Origin: Rossellomorea marisflavi
GTDB taxonomy: Bacteria; Bacillota; Bacilli; Bacillales; Bacillaceae_B
Reading direction: 5' to 3'
NCBI GenBank assembly: GCA_003667865.1
Contig: CP033051.1
Coordinates: forward strand, 3,064,501-3,128,500
DNA: 64,000 nt
In this document: positions 48,358-56,706 of the stretch, piece after piece
Position numbering within the stretch: the first letter of the stretch is position 1
How the letters are laid out: every line of letters begins with the position of its first letter
The notes under the pieces: generated by a model
The model's input: the letters and a program-made list of their open reading frames with translations, nothing else
Databases searched by the model: none
Told to the model about the DNA's origin: nothing
Translations under genes and position numbers: made by a program

Positions 48358-48383
48358 ACCTGAGAAAAGGGGGATTGAATACT

Positions 48384-49544
48384 TTGACCAGAGTTAAATT
48401 GTTATTCATAGTATTTTTCTCCCAGGTCATGTTATCAGGGTGCTGGGATCGAACAGAAGTGAATGATTTAGCTTATGTCATTTCGACTGGGTTTGATAAA
48501 GTAGAAGACAATGAATTTCGGATATCAGTGCAGGTCCCCTTACCAGGATCAATGGGAGGACAAGGTTCCTCTGGAGGCGGAGGGGGAACTGGTGGGAGTG
48601 GACCTTATTATGTAGATTCTGGTGTTGGAAGAAACGTCAGAGAAAGCAATGATGATCTTCAAAAAAGAATGTCTCGACAACTCTATTTTTCTCATAGAAG
48701 GATCATTATCTTTGGTGAAGAATTAGCACGTGGTGGTTTTAAAAAATCTCTTGATGTAGTACTAGAGCAAACAGAGTCTAGGCTCTCCACCTATGTATTA
48801 TTAACAGATGGTGAAGCAATTGAAATATTAAATGCTACTCCACATTTAGAACAATTACCTTCTGAGGCTGCGCGTGAAATCGCAAAATCCAGTGTGGGTA
48901 TTACAGTGAAAGATGTTCTTGAGGATATAGCAAAGCCAGGTAAGGATCCAGTTATTCCGAAAATTGAGAAAACATTAACACAAAATGGTGATTCTGAGGA
49001 TAAAAAAGAAGAGCTTAAAATCAATGGATTTGGTGTTTTGAAGGGTGAAAAGCTAGCGTTTTTTACCACGAAGCAAGAAGCTATTGGTGTTATGTGGCTA
49101 TTAGAGGAATTTAAAGGAGCAAACTACACATTTTCTGTAGGGGAAAAGAATGAATTAAATGTTAAAATACACAAAAATAAGGTGAATCCAACCTTTAAGG
49201 TTAAAAATGGACAGCCATCCTTTACGCTTAACATCAGTATTGCATCAACAATGATGCAAAACGAACCAAACCTGAAATTAAGTGAAAAAAAGAACTATCA
49301 ACAAGTGAAAAAACAATTCGAAAATCAAGTGAAAGATGAAGTAATGGCAATTTTGCAGCATTCTATGAAGGAAGGTATCGATCTCTACGGTTTAGGTTTT
49401 GAACTTTACTTAAAAGAGAATAAACAGTGGGAAGAAAAATGGGCACAAAATTGGGAGGAAATCTTACCTGAACTTACTGTTGACGTAAAAGTGGATGCTG
49501 AAATTACTAGAACGATTAATTCCGGAATTAATGTAAAGGAATGA
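48384..49544 (+). CDS. Germinant receptor lipoprotein subunit C (GerC family)
   Basis: Lipoprotein of about 386 residues: signal peptide LLFIVFFSQVMLSGC with lipobox LSGC, then the family motif CWDRTEVNDLAYVI. A Gly/Ser-rich loop (about residues 53-75) follows the second strand. TTG 48384 is preferred because AAGGGGG at 48367-48373 is about 10 bases away; TTG 48375 is too close to that site. Located between the A and B subunits. Confidence 0.91.
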   Translation: MTRVKLLFIVFFSQVMLSGCWDRTEVNDLAYVISTGFDKVEDNEFRISVQVPLPGSMGGQGSSGGGGGTGGSGPYYVDSGVGRNVRESNDDLQKRMSRQLYFSHRRIIIFGEELARGGFKKSLDVVLEQTESRLSTYVLLTDGEAIEILNATPHLEQLPSEAAREIAKSSVGITVKDVLEDIAKPGKDPVIPKIEKTLTQNGDSEDKKEELKINGFGVLKGEKLAFFTTKQEAIGVMWLLEEFKGANYTFSVGEKNELNVKIHKNKVNPTFKVKNGQPSFTLNISIASTMMQNEPNLKLSEKKNYQQVKKQFENQVKDEVMAILQHSMKEGIDLYGLGFELYLKENKQWEEKWAQNWEEILPELTVDVKVDAEITRTINSGINVKE

Positions 49545-49549
49545 TAGAC

Positions 49550-49771
49550 ATGGTTGGATCAATCGTTACAATTTCTGTAATTCTTGTCTTTTTAATTGTG
49601 AAACATGAAAAAATTACAAAACAGAAGAAATATGAGAAATTAACTGTCTATACGCTATCTGCTGTTACTGCAGGCTCTTCTCTTTTATACTGGTTGCCCT
49701 ATTCCTTAAGTGCACCTATTATATATTTAAATAAAATCATTGGGTCAATTTCAGAATGGGTGGTTGGATGA
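49550..49771 (+). CDS. Small two-helix membrane protein in ger operon (GerD-subunit-like)
   Basis: A 73-residue protein with two hydrophobic segments (SIVTISVILVFLIV and SAVTAGSSLLYWLPYSL). ATG 49550 has AAAGGA 9 bases upstream; ATG 49541 lies directly on that site. It overlaps B by 4 bases (ATGA). It matches by size and position the small D-subunit genes that accompany some GerA-type receptors and modulate them. Confidence 0.75.
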   Translation: MVGSIVTISVILVFLIVKHEKITKQKKYEKLTVYTLSAVTAGSSLLYWLPYSLSAPIIYLNKIIGSISEWVVG

Positions 49772-50835
49772 AATATAAAATTTCTATATTTCAATTTGCC
49801 ATGATTATCGGTAATTTTCTTATTACCGCTTCCTTAATTACTCTTCCACAAATCTTGACTCAGATCTCGGAACAGAATGCTTGGCTCATACCTTTAGTAA
49901 CCTATCCAGTCTTTCTCTTACTTGTACTTGCTTTTGCAAAAAAGACTTACACAATTGACCGACAATCTAAAAGCTATAAGCTATTTAAAAGTACTGTTGG
50001 AATCTTACTAGTAACTATATATATACGAGATCTAAGAGCCTTTATCGACTATATTTCATCATATTTATTGCCTACGACACCTACTGAGGTTATTGCCATA
50101 GTTCTTTCACTAACACTGTTGTATATTTGTTTATCCGGAATTGAAGTGATTGCACGGATAACAGAGATTCAATTTATTATTTTAGCGGTACTTATTTTAT
50201 CCTTACCTCTTATGTTATTAAATGAGATAGATTTATCAAACATATACCCTATAATGGGTCTTGATGAGGTGAAGGATCTAGGAAAGTCTTCTTTCTTTTT
50301 CTTCCCTTGGATGGGAGAAGCGGTAATTGCCCTATACATTGTCTCTTATGTAACCTATGAAAAAGGACTTAGACGAGCTGTTTTATTGGGAATCAGCCTA
50401 GGATTTTTCTTGTTATTTATATTAATCACAACAAGCATTGCGGTTTTAGGAGATAATACCGTCGCAAGGGCCACATACCCAAATATTATCATGATCCAAC
50501 AAATTAATATCACTGATTTCTTAGATCGTCTTGATTTAATCATCGTTACGTTATGGATGCCGACTTTGTTAAGTAAGCTAGCGCTTACCTTATATGGAAT
50601 TCATAAAACACTCTTTCATTTAAAAGGAGAAGGAGCCAATCTGCTCATGACACCATTAAGCTTACTGCTAGCTGTACTAGCTGTAGTTTTATTTAAAAGT
50701 AACACGTTACATCTTGAATTCACCTATTTTACATGGACCGTTATCGGAATCGCGTTGGAACTATTCATTATTTTGCTGTATATAATATTGAGGGTGAAGG
50801 CACGAGGTAAAAAGGCTGAAGTAGAAGCGCGATAG
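49768..50835 (+). CDS. Germinant receptor subunit B (spore germination permease)
   Basis: APC-superfamily permease-like B subunit, about 355 residues and 10 hydrophobic segments, starting MKYKISIFQFAMIIG. ATG 49768 lies in the ATGA overlap with the small gene upstream; the in-frame ATG 49756 is less likely. The B subunit forms the germinant-binding pocket in known receptors. The family tail ends in basic residues. Confidence 0.92.
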   Translation: MKYKISIFQFAMIIGNFLITASLITLPQILTQISEQNAWLIPLVTYPVFLLLVLAFAKKTYTIDRQSKSYKLFKSTVGILLVTIYIRDLRAFIDYISSYLLPTTPTEVIAIVLSLTLLYICLSGIEVIARITEIQFIILAVLILSLPLMLLNEIDLSNIYPIMGLDEVKDLGKSSFFFFPWMGEAVIALYIVSYVTYEKGLRRAVLLGISLGFFLLFILITTSIAVLGDNTVARATYPNIIMIQQINITDFLDRLDLIIVTLWMPTLLSKLALTLYGIHKTLFHLKGEGANLLMTPLSLLLAVLAVVLFKSNTLHLEFTYFTWTVIGIALELFIILLYIILRVKARGKKAEVEAR

Positions 50836-50928
50836 AATGTGTAATACACTGCTTAGCAATTGTAAGGGGTGAATTGTGTTACAATAGATTAGAGTTAAAA
50901 ATGTTTACATAGTAGAAAGGAACAAAAC

Positions 50929-51729
50929 ATGAAAATATTATTCGTTGGTGATGTTGTAGGATCTTTAGGTCGTGATATGGTGACAGAATACCTACCGTTA
51001 CTGAAATCAAAATATGAACCGACGCTAACCATTGTGAATGGAGAAAATGCAGCAAGTGGTAGAGGGATTACAGAAAAAATTTATAAGCAGTTTTTAAAAG
51101 TTGGTGCGGATGTCGTAACAATGGGCAATCACACTTGGGATAATAAAGAGATTTTTGGCTTTATTGATAAAGCGAAACAAATGGTTCGTCCTGACAATTA
51201 TCCTAAAGGTACACCGGGTAAAGGCTTGCTGTTTGTTAATAGCAAGGGAGCTGAATTTGCTGTTATCAATCTTCAAGGTAGAACTTTTATGCCAGCATTG
51301 GACTGTCCATTTGAAGCAGCTGAGAAGCTAGTCGAAGAAGCAAGAAAACGCACTCCACATATTTTTGTTGATTTTCATGCTGAAGCAACAAGTGAAAAGC
51401 AAGCAATGGGCTATTTTTTAGATGGCAAGGTATCAGCTGTTATTGGAACACATACACATGTTCAAACGGCTGATAATCGTGTATTGCCAAATGGCACAGC
51501 ATTTATGTGTGATGTTGGGATGACAGGACCATATGACGAGGTGCTGGGGATGAACAAGGAAGCGGTCATTAAAAAGTTCCGTACAAGTATGCCCGTCCGC
51601 TTTGAGGTACCAAAGGAAGGTAGGAAAAATCTAAGTGCCTGCCTTATTGACATTCATGATCGAACAGGTGTTGCAAAAAAGATTGATCGTATCTTAATAA
51701 ATCAAGATCATCCGTTTATGATGTCCTAA
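50929..51729 (+). CDS. ymdB: Metallophosphoesterase YmdB
   Basis: Dinuclear-metal phosphodiesterase of 266 residues, reported to hydrolyse 2',3'-cAMP and to affect motility and biofilm fate in B. subtilis. Metal motifs are visible in order: VGDVVG, NGENAA, MGNHTWDNKE, DFHAEATSEK and GTHTHVQTAD. GAAAGGAAC precedes ATG 50929. It is separated here from rny, its usual neighbour, by the acyl-CoA and ger operons. Confidence 0.95.
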   Translation: MKILFVGDVVGSLGRDMVTEYLPLLKSKYEPTLTIVNGENAASGRGITEKIYKQFLKVGADVVTMGNHTWDNKEIFGFIDKAKQMVRPDNYPKGTPGKGLLFVNSKGAEFAVINLQGRTFMPALDCPFEAAEKLVEEARKRTPHIFVDFHAEATSEKQAMGYFLDGKVSAVIGTHTHVQTADNRVLPNGTAFMCDVGMTGPYDEVLGMNKEAVIKKFRTSMPVRFEVPKEGRKNLSACLIDIHDRTGVAKKIDRILINQDHPFMMS

Positions 51730-51768
51730 TCAAAAATTTCCATATTTTCTCCTCCTTTTTCGTCCAAG

Positions 51769-51795
51769 CCGGAATGATTTCCAGATTACGTGAAT
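51769..51795 (+). promoter_or_regulatory. Candidate sigma-H promoter of spoVS
   Basis: CCGGAATGA near -35 and CGTGAAT ending at 51795 resemble the sigma-H form RnAGGAwww/RnnGAAT with mismatches. spoVS is a sigma-H gene in B. subtilis. Weak motif evidence. Confidence 0.4.
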
Positions 51796-51879
51796 ATAGT
51801 AGCAGTGGAATCATTTATACCATAATCGTTTCAATGCAACGAACATACGGTATGGGGAAATTAACAAGGAGGAAAAGAA

Positions 51880-52140
51880 ATGGAGATATTAAAAGTTTCA
51901 GCAAAATCTAATCCTAATTCTGTAGCTGGTGCACTTGCCGGTGTTCTTCGTGAAAGAGGTGGCGCAGAAATCCAAGCAATCGGCGCAGGTGCTCTAAACC
52001 AAGCGGTTAAGGCCGTTGCGATTGCAAGAGGCTTTGTAGCACCAAGTGGAGTCGATCTGATTTGTATTCCTGCCTTTACAGACATTCAGATCGAAGGGGA
52101 AGAACGTACTGCGATTAAATTAATCGTCGAACCTAGATAA
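51880..52140 (+). CDS. spoVS: Stage V sporulation protein S
   Basis: An 86-residue Alba-like protein, essentially family length, beginning MEILKVSAKSNPNSVAGALA. It affects septation and coat/cortex stages of sporulation in B. subtilis; its nucleic-acid target is not settled. ACAAGGAGG precedes ATG 51880. A strong terminator follows. Confidence 0.97.
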   Translation: MEILKVSAKSNPNSVAGALAGVLRERGGAEIQAIGAGALNQAVKAVAIARGFVAPSGVDLICIPAFTDIQIEGEERTAIKLIVEPR

Positions 52141-52148
52141 AACATAAT

Positions 52149-52194
52149 GGCTGTCCTGTGAAAGGGTATTCCTTTCTTGGACAGCCTTTTTTTG
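52149..52194 (+). terminator. Terminator after spoVS
   Basis: GGCTGTCC (52149-52156) with inner GAAAGG/CCTTTC and GGACAGCC (52179-52186), then seven T. Confidence 0.92.
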
Positions 52195-52219
52195 TTCAGG
52201 TGGGGATATTGTAGTGATA

Positions 52220-52475
52220 TAGGGAATGTTTTTATAAACTAGAGATATGTTTCCATTCCTTTAAACTCGGAGAATGTTCCGATTAAGGTCGGGGGATTTC
52301 TCATAAACATGGAAAATGTTTTCATATTGTAAAAGATTTTTCCCGGAAATAGGAGTATGTTTTGCTGAAAGAGTGAATGTTCCCATAAACTCGGAGAATG
52401 TTCCCATAAAAGTTGAGAATGTTCCCATAAACCTAGATTATGTTCTTATAAAAACCAAGAATGTTCCCATAAGCA
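52220..52475 (+). repeat. 21-base-period tandem array, locus 1
   Basis: Five clean units of GAATGTTCCCATAAA plus a 6-base variable spacer start at 52375, 52396, 52417, 52438 and 52459, an exact 21-base period. Degenerate units with less regular spacing extend upstream to about 52220. Because 21 is a multiple of 3 the array stays open in frame and would encode heptads such as NVPINSE, but there is no ribosome site or usable start, so I do not call a gene. The remaining gap to 52685 is AT-rich and empty. Confidence 0.85.
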
Positions 52476-52685
52476 AGTGTTCTTCCGATAATCAAGAAGA
52501 TACTTCAGATAGAATCTCAGTATGATTCGATAAGACATGTACAATTTCAGATAATTTATAACTATATTCCGATTAATTAGGAAACGTACCCGCAAAGAAA
52601 ACAGTATAATGTAAAAAAAAGGGTATTTTAACGAGAATGAAGAATGTTTTTTACATAGAAATCACAAAGAGAAAAGGATGATTGG

Positions 52686-53603
52686 ATGATATTCGATGCA
52701 CATTGTGACGCACTTTTAAAATTACATGAAAAAGAAGGATCGTTTCAGCAGAACCACCCGTTACAAATGAACTACCCACAGATGGTTGCTGCTGGAAGTA
52801 AGGTACAGTTGTTCGCAATTTTTTTAGAGCCTGAATTAAAACCAGGCCAACGCTTTCAAACCGCTTTAGAAATGGTCAATATTTTTCACGAACAAATTCT
52901 AAAGCCAAATCCCAAAATGAAAATGGTCACATCGAAAAAAGATATCGAAGCACTAGCTGATGATGAAATTGGTGCAATGCTAACACTTGAAGGCTGCGAA
53001 GCGATTGAAGGAGATCTAGAAAAGCTTAAGATTCTGTACCACCTAGGTGTACGTTCGGTAGGATTAACCTGGAACTGGGCAAATGAAGTAGCTGATGGTG
53101 CATTAGAACCCCGCGCGGCAGGTTTAACAAAATTCGGTACAGAAGTGGTACATTTCCTTAACGAACAGAAAATGTGGACAGATGTATCTCATCTATGTCA
53201 GGCCTCCTTCTGGGATACGATTGAGATTGCAGAATATCCGATTGCATCTCATTCAAATGTATACGAGTATTGTCCTCATCCACGAAACCTAAAGGATGCC
53301 CAAATCGACGCGATTATTAAGAAAAACGGTGTGATGGGTATTACGTTTGTCCCTTACTTCTTAACACCTAAAGGGGAAGCAACGATACTAGATGTTTTAA
53401 GGCATTTAGAATATGTATGCAGTTTAGGTGGGGAAAACCATGTTGGGTTCGGTTCAGATTTTGATGGTATTTCAAAGACAGTGCAAGGGCTAGGTTCATA
53501 TGGCGGCTACACCAATTTGGTTGAAGCTCTGCAGAAGCATTACTCGGAAGCTCAGGTCCACAAATTCTTATATAAAAATTTCTTAGATCGTTTTCCACAA
53601 TAA
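52686..53603 (+). CDS. Membrane dipeptidase (M19 family)
   Basis: Renal-dipeptidase-type zinc amidohydrolase of 305 residues. The N-terminal metal motif FDAHCD (H-x-D), the bridging glutamate in LEGCEAIEG, the histidine of PIASHSNVYEYCPHPRN and the aspartate of GFGSDFDGI are intact. It cleaves dipeptides, including D-amino-acid ones. AAAAGGATGATT precedes ATG 52686. It lies between spoVS and korAB, an arrangement I recall in several bacilli that lack tdh-kbl here. Confidence 0.92.
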   Translation: MIFDAHCDALLKLHEKEGSFQQNHPLQMNYPQMVAAGSKVQLFAIFLEPELKPGQRFQTALEMVNIFHEQILKPNPKMKMVTSKKDIEALADDEIGAMLTLEGCEAIEGDLEKLKILYHLGVRSVGLTWNWANEVADGALEPRAAGLTKFGTEVVHFLNEQKMWTDVSHLCQASFWDTIEIAEYPIASHSNVYEYCPHPRNLKDAQIDAIIKKNGVMGITFVPYFLTPKGEATILDVLRHLEYVCSLGGENHVGFGSDFDGISKTVQGLGSYGGYTNLVEALQKHYSEAQVHKFLYKNFLDRFPQ

Positions 53604-53614
53604 TATAGTAAAGA

Positions 53615-53645
53615 GTGTAGGCATCATGTTGCTTACACTTTTTTT
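53615..53645 (+). terminator. Terminator after the dipeptidase gene
   Basis: GTGTAGGC (53615-53622) / GCTTACAC (53631-53638) followed by seven T. Confidence 0.87.
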
Positions 53646-53838
53646 GTGTAAATTTTCAAAAAACTCATCGACAGACCGTTACCAACAGTTTATACTATTA
53701 AATTACGATTTTTTAGCTTTTGTTGTCGGATTTTGTAGTGCTTTCTCTAGAAAAATGCTAAACTATTAAACGTATTTTCGAAATGATTTATAACGTTTTT
53801 ACTATATAGAAGTGAACATAGAAGGAGTGCAAGTCGAG

Positions 53839-55581
53839 ATGAAGGAACAGCTTTCATGGAAGGTTGGTGGCCAGCAGGGTGAAGGAATTGAGAGTACAGG
53901 GGAAATTTTCTCAATGGCTCTAAACCGCCTTGGCTATTATTTATATGGGTATCGTCATTTCTCCTCACGTATTAAAGGAGGACATACGAATAATAAAATT
54001 CGTGTTAGCACAAGTCAGGTTCGTGCCGTAGCCGATGATTTAGATATTCTAATAGCATTTGATCAAGAAACGATTGATGTGAATTATCACGAGTTACATA
54101 GTCATGGTGTCATTATTGCAGATGCTAAATTTGATCCGAAGAAGCCTGAGGATCATTCTGCAGCCTTTTACTCAATCGATTTTACAGGAATTGCAACAGA
54201 GCTAGGTACGTCATTAATGAAAAATATGGTCGCTATTGGGGCAACTTGTGCCGTGATGAACTTGGAAATTGATGTGTTCAAAGACGTGGTTCAAGAAATC
54301 TTTGGACGCAAAGGTGAAGCCGTAGTTGAAAAAAATATGGAAGCTATTAAACAAGGCTACGAGATTATGAAGGCTGAGCTTGGTGAAGCTATTGGAGCAA
54401 TGCAGCTAGCAAAAGCTGACGGCCAAAAACGCATGTTCATGATTGGAAATGATGCGATTGCGTTAGGTGCACTAGCTGGAGGGGTGCGCTTAATGGCAGC
54501 CTATCCGATTACACCAGCATCAGAAATTATGGAATACTTAATCAAGAAGCTACCTAAGGTCGGAGGAACGGTTATTCAGACAGAGGATGAGATTGCAGCA
54601 GCTACAATGGCAATTGGAGCAAATTATGGTGGTATTCGCTCATTTACTGCATCCGCTGGACCGGGTCTTTCGTTAATGATGGAAGCGATTGGTTTATCTG
54701 GAATGACAGAACAACCTCTTGTTGTTGTCGATACGCAACGTGGAGGACCATCTACAGGACTTCCAACAAAGCAGGAACAATCCGACTTAATGGCGATGAT
54801 TTATGGAACACATGGTGAAATTCCTAAGATTGTCATCGCGCCAAGTACCGTGCAGGAAGCGTTCTACGATACTGTTGAAGCGTTTAATCTAGCAGAAGAG
54901 TATCAATGTCCGGTTATCATTCTATCAGACTTGCAGCTTTCATTAGGAAAACAAACGGTTGAACCACTTGATTATAGCCAAGTAGAAATTCGTCGTGGCA
55001 AACTGATTACGGACGAATCTCAACTAGCAGAACAAGAGGACAAAGGGTCATTTAAGCGTTTTGAAGTAACAGAGGATGGTGTTTCACCTCGTGTGACACC
55101 AGGAATGAAAAATGGGATTCACCATGTAACAGGTGTCGAACATGATGAAGTTGGGAAACCGTCTGAATCACCAGCGAATCGCAGGGCACAAATGGATAAA
55201 CGTATGCGCAAAATTGAGAATATCCAATTCAAAAACCCAGTACACGTTCAGGCACCACATGAGGAAGCTGATGTTTTACTTGTAGGCTTTAACTCCACTC
55301 GTGGTGTCATTGAAGAAGCGATGGGTCGACTAGAAGCGGATGGAATCAAGGTAAATCATGCGCAAATCCGTCTTATCCACCCGTTCCCAGTGGAAGAATT
55401 CCGTCCATTAGTTGAAAACGCGAAGAAGGTTGTCGTTGTTGAGAATAACGCAACAGGTCAGCTGGCGAATATTATTAAAATGAATGTCGGCTACGCGAAC
55501 AAGATTGAAAGTATGAAAAAGTATGATGGAACTCCTTTCTTACCATACGAGGTTCATCTACAAAGCAAGGAGTTGTTATAG
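53839..55581 (+). CDS. korA: 2-oxoacid:ferredoxin oxidoreductase, alpha (gamma-alpha fused) subunit
   Basis: A 580-residue subunit in which the gamma domain (KVGGQQGEGIESTGEIF, residues about 9-190) is fused to the alpha domain (AYPITPASEIMEYL near 225, GGPSTGLPTKQEQSDL near 305). Together with KorB it decarboxylates 2-oxoglutarate or a related 2-oxoacid with ferredoxin as acceptor. AAGGAG at 53822-53827 supports ATG 53839; an in-frame GTG at 53812 is upstream of that site. It ends 3 bases before korB. Confidence 0.94.
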   Translation: MKEQLSWKVGGQQGEGIESTGEIFSMALNRLGYYLYGYRHFSSRIKGGHTNNKIRVSTSQVRAVADDLDILIAFDQETIDVNYHELHSHGVIIADAKFDPKKPEDHSAAFYSIDFTGIATELGTSLMKNMVAIGATCAVMNLEIDVFKDVVQEIFGRKGEAVVEKNMEAIKQGYEIMKAELGEAIGAMQLAKADGQKRMFMIGNDAIALGALAGGVRLMAAYPITPASEIMEYLIKKLPKVGGTVIQTEDEIAAATMAIGANYGGIRSFTASAGPGLSLMMEAIGLSGMTEQPLVVVDTQRGGPSTGLPTKQEQSDLMAMIYGTHGEIPKIVIAPSTVQEAFYDTVEAFNLAEEYQCPVIILSDLQLSLGKQTVEPLDYSQVEIRRGKLITDESQLAEQEDKGSFKRFEVTEDGVSPRVTPGMKNGIHHVTGVEHDEVGKPSESPANRRAQMDKRMRKIENIQFKNPVHVQAPHEEADVLLVGFNSTRGVIEEAMGRLEADGIKVNHAQIRLIHPFPVEEFRPLVENAKKVVVVENNATGQLANIIKMNVGYANKIESMKKYDGTPFLPYEVHLQSKELL

Positions 55582-55584
55582 AAT

Positions 55585-56451
55585 ATGGCAACATTTAAAG
55601 ATTTCCGTAACAATATTAAACCAAACTGGTGCCCAGGCTGTGGAGACTTTTCTGTACAAGCCGCCATTCAGCGTGCAGCAGCAAACGTTGGTCTAGAGCC
55701 TGAAGGGCTTGCAGTCGTTTCCGGTATTGGCTGTTCTGGGCGTATATCAGGTTATATTAATTCCTATGGCTTCCACGGAATTCACGGTCGTGCTCTTCCA
55801 ATTGCCCAAGGGTTAAAAATGGCTAACAAGGATTTAACCGTTATTGCGTCTGGTGGTGACGGTGATGGATTTGCGATTGGAATGGGTCATACTATTCATG
55901 CAATCCGTCGTAATGTCAACGTTACCTACGTTATTATGGACAATCAAATTTATGGATTAACAAAAGGTCAAACATCACCACGTTCTGCCGCTGGTTTTGT
56001 TACAAAATCAACACCAGGTGGAGCGATTGAACCAGAAATTGCGCCAATGGAAATGGCCTTAACAGCAGGGGCAACATTTGTTGCACAAAGTTTTTCATCA
56101 GACATTAAAGAGCTTACAGCATTAATTGAAGCCGGAATTCAACATAACGGATTCTCGATCATTAATGTGTTTAGTCCTTGTGTTACGTATAATAAAATCA
56201 ACACATATGATTGGTTCAAAGAAAACCTAACGAAGCTAAGTGACCTTGAAGGCTATGATCCATCAAACCGTGCACAAGCGATGAGCACCTTGATGGAAAA
56301 ACAAGGCCTTGTAACAGGCTTAATCTATCAAAATAAGGAACAACCATCCTATCAAGATCTTGTTCCTGGCTATTCTGAAACACCATTAAATCGTCATGAG
56401 TTGGCATTGGATGAAGCAACATTTGATGAACTTGTGAAGGAATTTATGTAA
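55585..56451 (+). CDS. korB: 2-oxoacid:ferredoxin oxidoreductase, beta subunit
   Basis: Thiamine-pyrophosphate-binding beta subunit, 288 residues. The iron-sulfur/TPP region WCPGCGDFSV near residue 14, the GIGCSGRISGY segment and the TPP motif GGDGDGFAIGMGH near residue 92 are present. Only a few cysteines are seen and no separate ferredoxin-like delta domain, as is usual for this two-subunit type. Cotranscribed with korA. Confidence 0.95.
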   Translation: MATFKDFRNNIKPNWCPGCGDFSVQAAIQRAAANVGLEPEGLAVVSGIGCSGRISGYINSYGFHGIHGRALPIAQGLKMANKDLTVIASGGDGDGFAIGMGHTIHAIRRNVNVTYVIMDNQIYGLTKGQTSPRSAAGFVTKSTPGGAIEPEIAPMEMALTAGATFVAQSFSSDIKELTALIEAGIQHNGFSIINVFSPCVTYNKINTYDWFKENLTKLSDLEGYDPSNRAQAMSTLMEKQGLVTGLIYQNKEQPSYQDLVPGYSETPLNRHELALDEATFDELVKEFM

Positions 56452-56456
56452 AAGTA

Positions 56457-56485
56457 AGAGCAGTCCAAATGGGCTGCTCTTTTTG
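56457..56485 (+). terminator. Terminator after korB
   Basis: AGAGCAGTCC-AAAT-GGGCTGCTCT followed by TTTT. Confidence 0.9.
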
Positions 56486-56672
56486 GAGGTTTGAAGATGA
56501 AATGAGTTGAAGCGGGTTCTTTTTAAGTATTAACTATTTTTACCCAATAATGCGTTGGGAAATTGCACCTTGATTTTGTATCTTGCCTGAAATAGGACGG
56601 AGGACTTTTTCCTTAAGGAAGAACAGAGATTGTAGAAGAATTATCTGTATTTAAGCTTCATTATCGATCATC

Positions 56673-56706
56673 AAAAAAACTAGTAGGTTGTAGCCTACTA
56701 GTTTTC
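56673..56706. terminator. Bidirectional terminator, mainly for the minus-strand gene
   Basis: AAAACTAGTAGG-TTGTAG-CCTACTAGTTTT, flanked by A and T runs on both sides; it abuts the stop of the coiled-coil gene on the minus strand. Confidence 0.88.

Noticed and set aside
52375-52473. Possible CRISPR array
   Set aside because: The period is 21 bases with a 15-base core and 6-base spacers; spacers are too short, units degenerate, and no cas genes occur in the window.
52316-52525. Open frame of 69 residues with NVPI heptads
   Set aside because: It is the in-frame reading of a 21-base tandem repeat; there is no ribosome site and the same pattern at 63.6 kb is equally start-less.
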